Source: Roseovarius nanhaiticus
GTDB taxonomy: Bacteria > Pseudomonadota > Alphaproteobacteria > Rhodobacterales > Rhodobacteraceae
Assembly (NCBI RefSeq): GCF_900156535.1
Contig: NZ_FTNV01000007.1
Coordinates: 1-36,035, forward strand
DNA: 36,035 nt
Direction: 5' to 3'
A program made the position numbers and the translations under genes. Position 1 is the stretch's first letter. Each line of letters starts with the position of its first letter. The notes beneath the pieces were generated by a model. It saw only the letters and a list, made by a program, of their open reading frames with translations, did no database searches and had not been told where the DNA came from. Below are positions 16,564-24,306 of this stretch, piece after piece.

Positions 16564-17175
16564 ATGGATCTCGCAGTCTTCTTCACGGGCATGATGATGA
16601 GCCTCAGTCTCATCGTGGCGATCGGCGCACAGAATGCCTTCGTGCTTCGGCAGGGGCTGCGGGGTGAACATGTTCTGGCTGTCTGCCTCGCTTGCGCGAT
16701 CTCGGACGCGATCCTGATCACCGTGGGGGTGACCAGCTTCCGGACTGTCTCCGAATGGTTGCCCTGGCTCGAGCCCGTCATGCGCTATGGCGGCGCGGCC
16801 TTCCTGACCTGGTATGGCGTGAAGAGCCTCATGTCCGCGCTGCGGTCGAACGAGGCGCTGGCCGCAGATTCCTCGCTGCCGAAGACCGACCTCTTCCGCA
16901 CGCTGGTGGCCTGTCTCGCCCTCACCTGGCTGAACCCGCACGTCTATCTCGACACGGTGGTCCTTCTGGGAACCATCTCCACCCAGTTCACCGGCAGCCA
17001 AGGGTCCTTCGCTGTCGGCGCGGTTCTCGGGTCGTTCGTCTTCTTCTTTGCCCTCGGCTACGGTGCCATCAAGTTGCGCCCGGTGTTCGAGCGGCCGACG
17101 GCCTGGCGCATCCTCGAGACGCTCATCGCGATGGTGATGTGGATCATCGCCTTCAAGCTGCTGGCCGGAACCTGA
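16564..17175 (+). CDS. LysE/ArgO-family amino-acid exporter
   Basis: 203-aa inner-membrane exporter with about five to six membrane segments. The N-terminus (MMMSLSLIVAIGAQNAFVLRQG) and the segment ALTWLNPHVYLDTVVLLG are the signature blocks of the LysE/ArgO branch, which exports lysine and/or arginine. GGAGG lies 7 nt before the ATG. Divergence from the ArgP/LysG-like regulator strengthens the assignment. The length is normal for the family (about 200 aa). The exact substrate is uncertain. It is a passenger gene of the IS1595-type element and is followed after 11 bp by a second exporter gene. Confidence 0.9.
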   Translation: MDLAVFFTGMMMSLSLIVAIGAQNAFVLRQGLRGEHVLAVCLACAISDAILITVGVTSFRTVSEWLPWLEPVMRYGGAAFLTWYGVKSLMSALRSNEALAADSSLPKTDLFRTLVACLALTWLNPHVYLDTVVLLGTISTQFTGSQGSFAVGAVLGSFVFFFALGYGAIKLRPVFERPTAWRILETLIAMVMWIIAFKLLAGT

Positions 17176-17186
17176 GAGGACACGCG

Positions 17187-17822
17187 ATGGACAACATCAA
17201 CCACCTGCTCGTCGTCTTCACCGCCTACGTGATTGCGGCCGGAAGCCCCGGTCCGAGCACCCTTCGGATCATGGGCGTGGCGATGAATCACGGTCGGCAG
17301 GCCGGGCTGGCGCTGGCCGCGGGCGTCATCTCCGGATCGCTGTTCTGGGGTCTGTCTGCGGCCACCGGTGTGTCCGCCTTGCTCGCGCACTATGCCGAAG
17401 CCCTGATCGTTCTGAAGATCTTCGGCGGTCTTTATCTGCTCTACCTCGCGGTGCGCGCGGCCCGGAGCGCGATGACGCCCGACACCGCGACCTCAACCGG
17501 CGTCGCACGATCTGATGCTTCTCCGTCCTCTGCCGCGCTCTATCGCCATGGATTGATCATGCACTTGGCCAATCCGAAGGCAGTGCTGGCCTGGATCGCC
17601 CTCGTCACGCTCGGCCTCGGCGCCGAGGCTTCGTGGCGTGACGTGGCCACCATTCTGGCGGGCTGCGCGGTCCTAAGCGTGACGATTTTCGGTGGCTACG
17701 CGCTCGCGTTCTCGACGGCGCCGATGATTCGTCTCTACCGTCGCGCCCGGCGCGGGATCGAAGGCGTCCTGGCCGCCTTCTTTGGATTCGCCGGCCTTCG
17801 CCTCCTCCTGTCACGCGTTTGA
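17187..17822 (+). CDS. RhtB/LysE-superfamily amino-acid exporter
   Basis: 211-aa inner-membrane protein with about six hydrophobic segments. The N-terminal block AAGSPGPSTLRIMGVAMNHG carries the PGP motif of the RhtB branch (homoserine, threonine, leucine and related efflux). A later HGLIMHLANPKAVLAWIALV is the conserved NPK segment. GAGAGGA precedes the ATG at 17,187. It differs clearly from the upstream LysE, so the two are not a recent duplicate. Both probably belong to one transcript starting in the lysR-lysE gap, together with the aldolase gene 13 bp further on. Substrate unknown. Confidence 0.88.
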   Translation: MDNINHLLVVFTAYVIAAGSPGPSTLRIMGVAMNHGRQAGLALAAGVISGSLFWGLSAATGVSALLAHYAEALIVLKIFGGLYLLYLAVRAARSAMTPDTATSTGVARSDASPSSAALYRHGLIMHLANPKAVLAWIALVTLGLGAEASWRDVATILAGCAVLSVTIFGGYALAFSTAPMIRLYRRARRGIEGVLAAFFGFAGLRLLLSRV

Positions 17823-17835
17823 AGGAGATGCTCGC

Positions 17836-18735
17836 ATGACCCTTTTCACTGGCCTGTCGGCCTTCCCCCTCACGCCCACCGACGATAACGGCCAACTGAA
17901 GCCTGAACTCCTGCAACGCTTCCTCGAGCGGATCATGGCAGCGGGGGCCGATTCCCTCGGACTGCTCGGCAGCACCGGCGGATACGCCTACCTGACGCCA
18001 GAAGAGCGCAAGCGCACCCTGCGGACGGCCGTGGAATGCGTGGCGGGACGGACTCCGCTCATTGTCGGAGTCGGCGCGCTCACAACCGACGTTGCCGAGG
18101 ATCTCGCGCGAGATGCCAGGCAGGCCGGCGCGGACGGTCTTCTTCTCGCGCCCATGTCCTACCAGCCGCTGACCGACGAGGAGGTGTTCCGCCATTTCGA
18201 GGCCGTCGCTGCGGCCGGCGAGCTCCCCCTGTGCATCTACAACAACCCCGGCACCACGAAATTCACCTTCGGCCCGGACCTGATTGCGCGACTGGCCGAG
18301 ATTCCGAACGTGACCTCGGTGAAGATGCCACTGCCTGCGGATGGCGACTATGCGGGCGAGATGCAGCGCTTGCGGGCCGTGACGCCGGAGAACTTCTCCA
18401 TCGGCTACAGCGGCGACTGGGGTGCGAAAGATGCGCTGCTCGCTGGTGGCGCCTGCTGGTATAGCGTGGTGGCCGGTCTCCTGCCGGAACCCGCACTCGC
18501 GCTCACCCGTGCTGCCCAGGCAGGAAATGTGGCCGGAGTCGAGCGTTTCGACCACGCCTTCGCTCCCCTCTGGGCGCTATTCCGGGAGTTCGGGAGCTTC
18601 CGGGTGATGTTCGCCATCTCCGAAATCCTCGGGTTCGGGGGCATTACGCCGCCACGTCCGATCCTACCTCTCGATCAAGCGTGCCGCGGAAGGGTGGAGG
18701 ATGCTCTGCGTCCGCTCCTCCAGGTCGCCGCCTGA
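17836..18735 (+). CDS. DapA/NAL-superfamily aldolase (probably not a true DHDPS)
   Basis: 299-aa TIM-barrel Schiff-base lyase or synthase. AAGGAG lies upstream of the ATG. The pyruvate-type active site is present: GSTGG (residues 45-49), Tyr135 in IYNNPG and the Schiff-base Lys163 in SVKMP. True dihydrodipicolinate synthases have GTTGE, and an Arg just after the YNxP motif that binds aspartate semialdehyde. Here the segment reads YNNPGTTKF and that Arg is absent. A related aldol or lyase reaction on another keto-acid substrate is therefore more likely than lysine biosynthesis. Its place behind two exporters suggests a shared amino-acid-related substrate, which is inference. It is the last cargo gene before the transposase. 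Confidence 0.85.
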   Translation: MTLFTGLSAFPLTPTDDNGQLKPELLQRFLERIMAAGADSLGLLGSTGGYAYLTPEERKRTLRTAVECVAGRTPLIVGVGALTTDVAEDLARDARQAGADGLLLAPMSYQPLTDEEVFRHFEAVAAAGELPLCIYNNPGTTKFTFGPDLIARLAEIPNVTSVKMPLPADGDYAGEMQRLRAVTPENFSIGYSGDWGAKDALLAGGACWYSVVAGLLPEPALALTRAAQAGNVAGVERFDHAFAPLWALFREFGSFRVMFAISEILGFGGITPPRPILPLDQACRGRVEDALRPLLQVAA

Positions 18736-18799
18736 CCGCTCAGCATCTCGCCTGAAATGTCTTGGAAGGGCTTTATGCGGAGACCTTCTCCGCTGGGGA

Positions 18800-19825
18800 T
18801 CATGGCCAGCGAAGCCCCCATGAGGGTGTTCGTCGTATCTGACGGCCGACGGCCTCGCAGAGAAGGCCTCGCATCTGGTCCACGACTGGGATCGGTTTCC
18901 AGACGATTGTCGTCTCGCTCGATGAACGGCCAGATGCAGACTTCCGCGTCCGCACCCTGGTCTCCGGGGCACGGTGATTCCAGCGCCAGATGATCTCGTC
19001 GAGATATCTCTGAAGATGCTTCTGCGCCAGTCGGTGATACACACCGATCAGGGCACGCTGGACAACGGCGTTCACGGCCTCGACGGTGTTGATATGCGCG
19101 CCGGTCTTCCTGTTGGCATACTGGCGCTTGTTGTGCTGCACGGTGTGGTGGTTCGCGAACGAAGTGCCGATCTTCCTGTAGCTCGGGTTCTTGTCGGTGA
19201 CGAGCACGGAACCCGGGTCGATCCAGTCCTCCATGATGGGCTTCATCGTGCGCCCTTGGGTGTTCGGGAGCAGGATCGCGCGAGCCTGACCATTCCTCGC
19301 GGCAGCAACGAGGGCGATCGGTTTGCCTGTCCCACGCCCACGCTTGTTCTTGACCCCATGGCGGAACTTTGGCTTGCCGCCGACGAAAGCCTCGTCGACC
19401 TCGACCACACCCGACAACCGCCCGGCGATGCTCTGCCGATCGTCCATCATTTCACGGATGGCATGGCCGAGTTTCCACGCTGTCTTCTGGTTCACGCCGA
19501 GGATACGCGACATCACAACCGACGATATGCCCTTGGAAGACGTGAGCACGAGAAACATCGCTGCAATCCAGATCCGCAGGTCGAGCTTCGTCGCATGGAG
19601 TGGCGTCCTTGTCGTGACGGTGAACTGACTGCGGCACTCCTTCTCGGCGCATTGATACAGGCCAGCGCGGACGGACGCTCCGCACAGCGGGCGTGAGCTC
19701 AGGCTGCCGCAGTGGGGACAGAACCGGTCATCGCCCCAGATGGCGTTCTCGAGAAAGAGTCGCGCGTGACGCTGGGTGGGCATCTTCTTCCAGACGTCGC
19801 GGACGGACTTCAGTTCGGTTATCAT
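18800..19825 (-). CDS. IS1595-family (ISXO2-like) transposase
   Basis: 341-aa DDE-type transposase. The N-terminal zinc ribbon has CPHC (Cys36, Cys39) and a second pair Cys59/Cys64, followed by an HTH. The catalytic core shows VEVDEAFVGGKPK (Asp144), LVTDKNPSYR (Asp211) and HINTVEAVN (candidate Glu249, with Asn246 close by). The motif YHRLAQKHLQRYLDEIIWRWNHR matches ISXO2-like transposases. The frame is intact from start to stop, so the enzyme could be active. It starts about 130 bp inside the right inverted repeat and ends 64 bp after the aldolase gene in convergent orientation. The substitutions around the third acidic residue (EAVNAVV in place of EGFW) are somewhat unusual. Confidence 0.93.
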   Translation of the reverse strand: MITELKSVRDVWKKMPTQRHARLFLENAIWGDDRFCPHCGSLSSRPLCGASVRAGLYQCAEKECRSQFTVTTRTPLHATKLDLRIWIAAMFLVLTSSKGISSVVMSRILGVNQKTAWKLGHAIREMMDDRQSIAGRLSGVVEVDEAFVGGKPKFRHGVKNKRGRGTGKPIALVAAARNGQARAILLPNTQGRTMKPIMEDWIDPGSVLVTDKNPSYRKIGTSFANHHTVQHNKRQYANRKTGAHINTVEAVNAVVQRALIGVYHRLAQKHLQRYLDEIIWRWNHRAPETRVRTRKSASGRSSSETTIVWKPIPVVDQMRGLLCEAVGRQIRRTPSWGLRWP

Positions 19826-19957
19826 GACGTAGCCTCGCTTCGGGTCATACCCCAGAAGATTGGCTGGTTGCTCCGAACCGGAAGCGACTACGTTATGGCG
19901 TTGTCGAAGCGGTCGAGAGGCGAGCGGGCTGAGCGTTCACGACGAACCTGCTTTTTC

Positions 19958-19972
19958 TCGTGGATAATAGGG
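19958..19972 (-). repeat. Right terminal inverted repeat
   Basis: TCGTGGATAATAGGG, the exact reverse complement of the left end at 15,486-15,500. Confidence 0.92.
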
Positions 19973-19980
19973 TATTTATT
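19973..19980. repeat. Target site duplication, right copy
   Basis: TATTTATT directly outside the right inverted repeat, identical to 15,478-15,485. Confidence 0.9.
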
Positions 19981-19981
19981 T

Positions 19982-20148
19982 ATCTGGAAAAGAAGGCTCC
20001 ATGCCCGCTGGACAAGGTGAACCGTAAGTTTCGCGTTCTTGCGCACAACGTACTCTGGGTCAGCGATTTCACCTACGTTGCCACTTGGAAGGGGTTCATC
20101 TGTGTCCCTTTCATCATCGATGCCTATGCCCACAAGATCGTCGGCTGG
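19982..20148 (+). pseudogene. IS3-family transposase (OrfB) fragment
   Basis: A stretch of about 55 codons matches the start of the catalytic domain of IS3-family OrfB transposases: KAPCPLDKVNRKF, LWVSDFTYVATWKGF (first catalytic Asp) and IDAYAHKIVGW. Similarity stops abruptly after GW. Nothing of OrfA, the N-terminal half of OrfB or the remaining catalytic residues is present. The fragment begins just outside the right target duplication, and the left flank of the transposon does not continue it. It was therefore probably truncated before, or independently of, the IS1595-type insertion. Confidence 0.8.
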
Positions 20149-20536
20149 CCTAGTCGATCTTGCGCAGTGGTGAAAGCGGCATAGCGGGGGCGCAGAGCGC
20201 TTCGATGTTCGAGAATGCGAGGTAAGTGACTATGGTATAACAGCAGGGGCCGCCTATTCACAGCCTGTAAGGAGCGATGGCCATCAAAGGCCGGTCATCT
20301 TAGAAGGCACGAAAATACGCGGATCCCATCAAGGCCAGAAGCAAGAAAGCTTCGGAAAAGGCCGGATAGATTCACGCATCCAATGCCGTTGAAGCCGGAG
20401 TTGAAAACACCTTGCGCAGGGGGCGTCCATAGATTCGCTCCTTGGTGGCTGCGATGAGCCAGAAATCCTCCGTTACGAAAACCTCAAATCTGTCCCATAG
20501 GCGCTGACGTCAGACAGTGTCGAATATTCGTAAAGA
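20149..20536. other. Non-coding scar region between IS remnants and cobF
   Basis: About 390 bp with no supportable gene. It holds a strong ribosome-like site (AAGGAG) before an ATG at 20,277 whose frame stops after eight codons and then continues as a basic peptide to 20,369. It also holds a perfect 10-bp palindrome CTGACGTCAG at 20,504-20,513, downstream of cobF. The region looks like degraded DNA left by past insertions. Confidence 0.4.
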
Positions 20537-21274
20537 TCACACCTTGCGGAGCAGATACGTATCCATGATCCATCCGTGGTTATCCCGGCTTCCACCGCGC
20601 AGCTCGAATATGCTGTCCGCGACATCGGACAATAGCCCTCGATGCAGAACCTGTTCCGGCATCCCGAGAAACGCGCCCCACCAGATATAAATGCCATTCG
20701 GGTCCAGCCACCGAAAACTGCATTCCCCATCAAGCATGACCACGACGGTATCGGCGCCTTCGGGCCAGCCGTGATTTCGCAGGCGCCGTCCAGTGGTGAT
20801 ATGCACCGGGCCGTTTACCGAGTTGAGCGGGATGGCATGAGCCGCCGTGAGTGCCTGAATGGCGGTGATCCCCGGCACGACTCTGACTTTGGGCGAGGGC
20901 GCCAAACGCTCGGCAATGCGGATGGTGCTATCGTAAAGAGACGGATCGCCCCAAACCAGCAGGGCGACAGGGCCGGTCGAGCCGGCCCGGCTCAGCGCCG
21001 CCTGCCAGCGCCCGGCGATCTGGTCGTGCCAAGCCCCGACCCGCGCCTGATAAGGAAGGTCCGGATCGCGGACTGGATAATCGAATGGAACGATGTGCGC
21101 CGCCGTGCCGCTGGCGGCGATGATGCGAAGGCGCATCTGGGCCAGATCATCCTTGCCCTCGCCCTTCTGCGGTAGAAGGATCGTGCTTGCATCACGCAAT
21201 GCCTGCATCCCCTCACCGGTCACGTGGGCGGGGCTCCCGGTGCCAATCCCGATCAGCCAGAGGTCTTCGATCAA
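20537..21274 (-). CDS. cobF: CobF, precorrin-6A synthase (deacetylating)
   Basis: 245-aa SAM-dependent C1 methyltransferase that methylates precorrin-5 and removes acetate to give precorrin-6A, a step specific to the aerobic B12 pathway. It shows the N-terminal IGIGTGSPAHVTGEG loop, VALLVWGDPSLYDSTIRI and VVPGITAIQALTAAHAIPLN, all typical of CobF. Length is normal. The start appears to be TTG at 21,274: the frame has a TAA a few codons upstream, and no ATG precedes the essential IGIGTG motif. It lies 18 nt after the U-tract of a strong terminator that follows the cbiM-like gene. It must therefore be served by readthrough or by a weak promoter of its own. Confidence 0.93.
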   Translation of the reverse strand: MIEDLWLIGIGTGSPAHVTGEGMQALRDASTILLPQKGEGKDDLAQMRLRIIAASGTAAHIVPFDYPVRDPDLPYQARVGAWHDQIAGRWQAALSRAGSTGPVALLVWGDPSLYDSTIRIAERLAPSPKVRVVPGITAIQALTAAHAIPLNSVNGPVHITTGRRLRNHGWPEGADTVVVMLDGECSFRWLDPNGIYIWWGAFLGMPEQVLHRGLLSDVADSIFELRGGSRDNHGWIMDTYLLRKV

Positions 21275-21291
21275 GGTATCATTCCACGCTT

Positions 21292-21317
21292 AAAAAACGG
21301 GCCCGTCGCCGGGCCCG
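21292..21317 (-). terminator. Rho-independent terminator after the cbiM-like gene
   Basis: On the minus strand, CGGGCCC-GGCGAC-GGGCCCG forms a perfect 7-bp GC stem directly followed by six T. It lies 18 bp after the cbiM-like stop and just before cobF. Confidence 0.9.
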
Positions 21318-21334
21318 CAAACATCAGCCAGCAA

Positions 21335-22012
21335 TCAGCCCGCGCTATAAAGACGGTGCGTGAACAGCCCGCGAATACCGCCGCCGCGCAGCGCCTTGGC
21401 GCCCGCAAGAACCGCCAGATCGGCAATCGGCTCGATCACGACGACCAGCATATAGGCCGTGCCAAAGGTCCAAACGGCGTTCAGGTTGTCCGCGCCAAAC
21501 CCCTGACCATAGAACGCCCAGAACGCCACCCAGGCAACGACTCCGCCCTGATAGGCGACCGACAGTTTGAACACATCCGCATAGGCCAAGTCGACATAGG
21601 CCCGGTCCTGCGGAATGACGCGCCGCGCCAGCGCATCGATTGCAAAAAGCGGCACAAGCAGCGTCGTGACATTGACGAAATACATCGGCAGGTCCGTCGG
21701 GGCAAAGAACATGCCCTGCACCAGCAGGCCCGCCGCCAACCCGATGGCAGACGGCGCCGCACCCAATAGCAGGAAGAGCGTCGTGCCGAGAATGAAATGC
21801 ACCTCGGATACGCCGACCGCGAAATGCGGCAGCAGTTCGAAAAACATGAAGACGCCGATTGTGGCCAGCACGGTACGCACGGCAAAGGATGCGATGTTAT
21901 GTCCCGCCAGATCATCCGCGATCAGCTTGACGGAATAGCCAGCAGCGGCTGCGGCGGTGCCATAGGCAAACACCATCTTGGCGCCGTCAACGACGCCCGG
22001 TTCGATATGCAT
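21335..22012 (-). CDS. CbiM-like cobalt-uptake membrane protein
   Basis: 225-aa polytopic membrane protein of the CbiM/energy-coupling-factor permease type, predicted to take up Co2+. The N-terminus MHIEPGVV keeps His2 of the MHI motif, which in CbiM/NikM proteins helps bind the metal ion at the mature N-terminus. About six hydrophobic segments follow, including a second His-containing loop (LLPHFAVGVSEVHFILG). AAGGGA lies about 8 nt before the ATG. It is directly preceded by a cobalamin riboswitch, so uptake would be shut off by B12. No cbiN, cbiQ or cbiO lies nearby, so the transporter partner genes are elsewhere or the protein works alone. A terminator follows. Confidence 0.85.
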   Translation of the reverse strand: MHIEPGVVDGAKMVFAYGTAAAAAGYSVKLIADDLAGHNIASFAVRTVLATIGVFMFFELLPHFAVGVSEVHFILGTTLFLLLGAAPSAIGLAAGLLVQGMFFAPTDLPMYFVNVTTLLVPLFAIDALARRVIPQDRAYVDLAYADVFKLSVAYQGGVVAWVAFWAFYGQGFGADNLNAVWTFGTAYMLVVVIEPIADLAVLAGAKALRGGGIRGLFTHRLYSAG

Positions 22013-22084
22013 GAGATAAGTCCCTTGTTAAGTCGCCCCTCCGGCGACGCCAATTATGTATGGGGCAACAAGGCCCCGGTTTTA

Positions 22085-22235
22085 CGGCAGGTCTCCTGAC
22101 TTGCGGGTCGATGCGCGCGGGCCCTTCCCAGCCATCTGGCCAGTGGTTTCGCCTTTGCACTCACCGCTTACAGTTGCGGGGGCAGTACGGGTCTTTCACC
22201 CGATTCCCTTTCAAGCCACAGATGTGGCACCGTAT
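22085..22235 (-). ncRNA. Cobalamin riboswitch upstream of the cbiM-like gene
   Basis: The minus strand carries the class hallmarks in order: GGTGCC, AAAGGGAA, the core ACTGCCCCCGCAACTGTAAG, GGGAAGG and the B12 box GTCAGGAGACCTGCC. It sits in the gap between cobA and the cbiM-like gene, about 70 nt before the start codon. It probably represses the cbiM-like gene when adenosylcobalamin is plentiful. Confidence 0.95.
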
Positions 22236-22276
22236 CCCGACGCTACGTCAAACAGCGGCAGCGCGCAAAGGATTCT

Positions 22277-22996
22277 TCACCCCTCGGCCAGCGGGCCGTA
22301 GAGAATCAACGCGGGCGCATCGCCGATTTCGCCTCGCAAATGATCCGCCATTTCGGCGACAGTCATCCGCGTCAGCCGTTGGTCCGGGCAGCTGACATTT
22401 TCGGCCAGCAGCGCGGGTGTGTCACCAGGCAGGCCGTGGCGCCTCAGCACCTCATAAAGGTCGGGAAAGGTGCGTTTACCCATGAAAACAACGGTCGATG
22501 CTAAGGGATCGGCCAGCGCGGGCAGGTTCATGTCCTGCGGCAATCCACCCGTGTTGTCGTGCCCTGTAACAAACTGGACGCGCCGCGCGCTGAGCCGCCG
22601 GGTCAGCGGAATGCCCGCCGCCGCCGCCGCCGCGATGGCCGAGGGCACGCCGGGGATGATCTCGTAGCGGATGGCTGCGTCCCGCAGCGCGATCAGCTCT
22701 TCCTCCAGCCGCCCGAACAGGCCACCATCACCAGATTTCAACCGCACGACGCGCTGATTGGTCTGTGCATAGTCTACCAGAAGGCGACTAACGTGATGCT
22801 GGCGCGGTGAGGCGCGCCCTGCCCGCTTACCCACGCCGATCAGGTCGGCTCCCGCCCGCGCATGGCCCAGGATCGGCCCCGATGACAGATCATCGAACAG
22901 CACCGCATCGGCACGGCGCAGCCGGTCCACCGCCTTGAGCGTCAGCAGTTCGGGATCGCCTGGACCGGATCCGACAAAGCTGACGAAACCGCTCAT
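22277..22996 (-). CDS. cobA: CobA, uroporphyrinogen-III C-methyltransferase
   Basis: 239-aa SAM-dependent methyltransferase making precorrin-2 from uroporphyrinogen III, the entry step of the corrin branch. It shows FVSFVGSGPGDPELLTLKAV, IIPGVPSAIAAAAAAGIPLTRR and VQFVTGHDNTG, all SUMT motifs. The usual LKGGDPFxFGRGGEE loop is changed to LKSGDGGLFGRLEEE. The Asp remains but the Pro and two Gly are lost, so this is a diverged SUMT subtype. The start overlaps the cobB stop by 4 bp (ATGA). It is the last gene of the cobL-cobE-cobM-cobB-cobA operon. It does not contain a siroheme-synthase (CysG) fusion. Confidence 0.9.
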   Translation of the reverse strand: MSGFVSFVGSGPGDPELLTLKAVDRLRRADAVLFDDLSSGPILGHARAGADLIGVGKRAGRASPRQHHVSRLLVDYAQTNQRVVRLKSGDGGLFGRLEEELIALRDAAIRYEIIPGVPSAIAAAAAAGIPLTRRLSARRVQFVTGHDNTGGLPQDMNLPALADPLASTVVFMGKRTFPDLYEVLRRHGLPGDTPALLAENVSCPDQRLTRMTVAEMADHLRGEIGDAPALILYGPLAEG

Positions 22997-24306
22997 GGCT
23001 CCTGCCCAGTGATCAAGTGAAAGAACGTGCCGGTGACATAGCCGCGATACGATCCGGTCTCCGGCACGGGATTGCCGTCGGCATCCGCGACCTTCGCGAG
23101 CGGCGCATCCGGTTGTTCGAGAATGGTAGAGTAGTGGTATTCGTGCCCGCGCAGTCGCGCCCCAGCCAAATGCCCCGGCATCGGCGCGAGGAGTTCCGCC
23201 TGCCGATACCCCAGATGGAACTTGCGTTTCTCGTAGCTGGTCTCAAGCCCCAGCAGCCCGGCCATCGCGTGGCACTTCCCCTCCTTGTCGATCAGCCCGG
23301 CGCCCAGCGCCATGTAGCCGCCACATTCGCCATGCACCGGCCGCGTTTCCGCGTGACGCCGCAGCCCGGCGCGGAATGTATCCGCCGCAGCCAACCGGCC
23401 TGCGTGCAGCTCAGGGTATCCGCCGGGCAGCCAGACCAGATCGGCGCCGGGGTCCGGCGCCTCGTTCGCGAGCGGCGAGAACGGCAGCAACTCGGCGCCC
23501 GCCGCGCGCCAGCCTTCCACCAGATGCGGATAGGCGAAGGAGAACGCAGCATCCTGCGCGAGCGCGATCCGCTGTGCGGGCGGCGCAGGCAGTGCGCCGC
23601 CCAGCGCCAGAGGTTTGCCGCGCGCTGCCGATTTGATCGCCTCCAGATCTACATGCTCGCGCAGGAAGCTGGCATAGCCCGAGATGGCCGTTTCCAGATC
23701 GGGATGCTCGACGGCCTGTATCAGGCCCAGGTGCCGCTCTGGCAGGGTCAGATCGCCGCGCCGGGGCAGCGCGCCCAACACGTTCATCCCGGCCTTTTCC
23801 ATGCCCAGCGCCGTCAACCTTTCGTGACGCGGCGATGCGACACGGTTCAGGATCACGCCCGCAAAGGGGAGATCCGGGTTATACATCCGAAACCCCAGCG
23901 CCGCCGCAGCCGCCGATTGCGCCTGCCCGCTAACGTCGACCACCAGCACCACGGGCCAGCCTAAGCGCTGCGCCGTCTCGGCGCTGGTGCCGTAGCCGCT
24001 CTGCCCACGCGTAGCGACGCCATCATAAAGTCCCATCGACCCCTCGGCGACGCAGATTTCCGCGCTCTCCGCCTGCGCCGCGATGGCGTTCAGCAGCGCG
24101 TCACCCATCGCCCATGTATCGAGATTGAAGGACGCCCGCCCGGCGGCCGCCAGATGAAAGGCGGGATCAATGTAATCCGGCCCGGACTTGAAGGGCTGCA
24201 CCCGCATCCCGTCCTCTGCCAGCGCGCGCAAGAGGCCCAGCGTCACTGTGGTCTTGCCGGTTCCCGAAGAGGGCGCCGAGATCATTATGCCGGGTGCATT
24301 ATTCAT
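22993..24306 (-). CDS. cobB: CobB, hydrogenobyrinate a,c-diamide synthase
   Basis: 437-aa ATP- and glutamine-dependent amidotransferase that amidates the a and c carboxylates of hydrogenobyrinic acid. The N-terminal P-loop [19 protein letters not shown] segment ([13 protein letters not shown]) is followed by the dethiobiotin-synthase-like domain with [13 protein letters not shown] and [11 protein letters not shown]. The C-terminal class I glutaminase domain has [13 protein letters not shown] with the nucleophilic Cys and a distal GHEYHYS. The start at 24,306 puts the P-loop ten residues in, as is usual. A frame extending to 24,426 lies inside cobM and is unlikely. It overlaps cobM by 8 bp and cobA by 4 bp. 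Confidence 0.94.
   Translation of the reverse strand: MNNAPGIMISAPSSGTGKTTVTLGLLRALAEDGMRVQPFKSGPDYIDPAFHLAAAGRASFNLDTWAMGDALLNAIAAQAESAEICVAEGSMGLYDGVATRGQSGYGTSAETAQRLGWPVVLVVDVSGQAQSAAAAALGFRMYNPDLPFAGVILNRVASPRHERLTALGMEKAGMNVLGALPRRGDLTLPERHLGLIQAVEHPDLETAISGYASFLREHVDLEAIKSAARGKPLALGGALPAPPAQRIALAQDAAFSFAYPHLVEGWRAAGAELLPFSPLANEAPDPGADLVWLPGGYPELHAGRLAAADTFRAGLRRHAETRPVHGECGGYMALGAGLIDKEGKCHAMAGLLGLETSYEKRKFHLGYRQAELLAPMPGHLAGARLRGHEYHYSTILEQPDAPLAKVADADGNPVPETGSYRGYVTGTFFHLITGQEP

Larger units (their letters stand above)
15486..19972. mobile_element. Complete IS1595-family transposon with passenger genes
   Basis: A 4,487-bp element bounded by the perfect 15-bp inverted repeat CCCTATTATCCACGA (15,486-15,500 and, reversed, 19,958-19,972). 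It is flanked by an exact 8-bp direct repeat TATTTATT (15,478-15,485 and 19,973-19,980). Eight-bp, AT-rich target duplications are typical of the IS1595 family, and the single transposase inside is of ISXO2-like IS1595 type. Inside, in order: a LysR regulator (minus), two LysE/RhtB exporters and a DapA-like aldolase (plus), and the transposase (minus). I found no second inverted-repeat copy next to the transposase, so the four cargo genes appear to be true passengers and not part of a composite. Intact ends and duplication suggest a fairly recent insertion. Confidence 0.93.

Noticed and set aside
17836..18735. Annotation as true dihydrodipicolinate synthase (dapA) of lysine biosynthesis
   Set aside because: GSTGG replaces GTTGE, and the substrate-binding Arg after the YNxP motif is missing, so only a superfamily call is supported.
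15478..19980. Composite transposon made of two insertion sequences around the lysR-lysE cargo
   Set aside because: Only one transposase and one pair of ends are present. No inverted-repeat copy borders the transposase on its inner side.
20277..20369. Small basic peptide frame with an AAGGAG site (eight codons, a stop, then about 20 more codons)
   Set aside because: An in-frame TAG ends it after eight codons, and no family is recognisable, so it is treated as degraded sequence.
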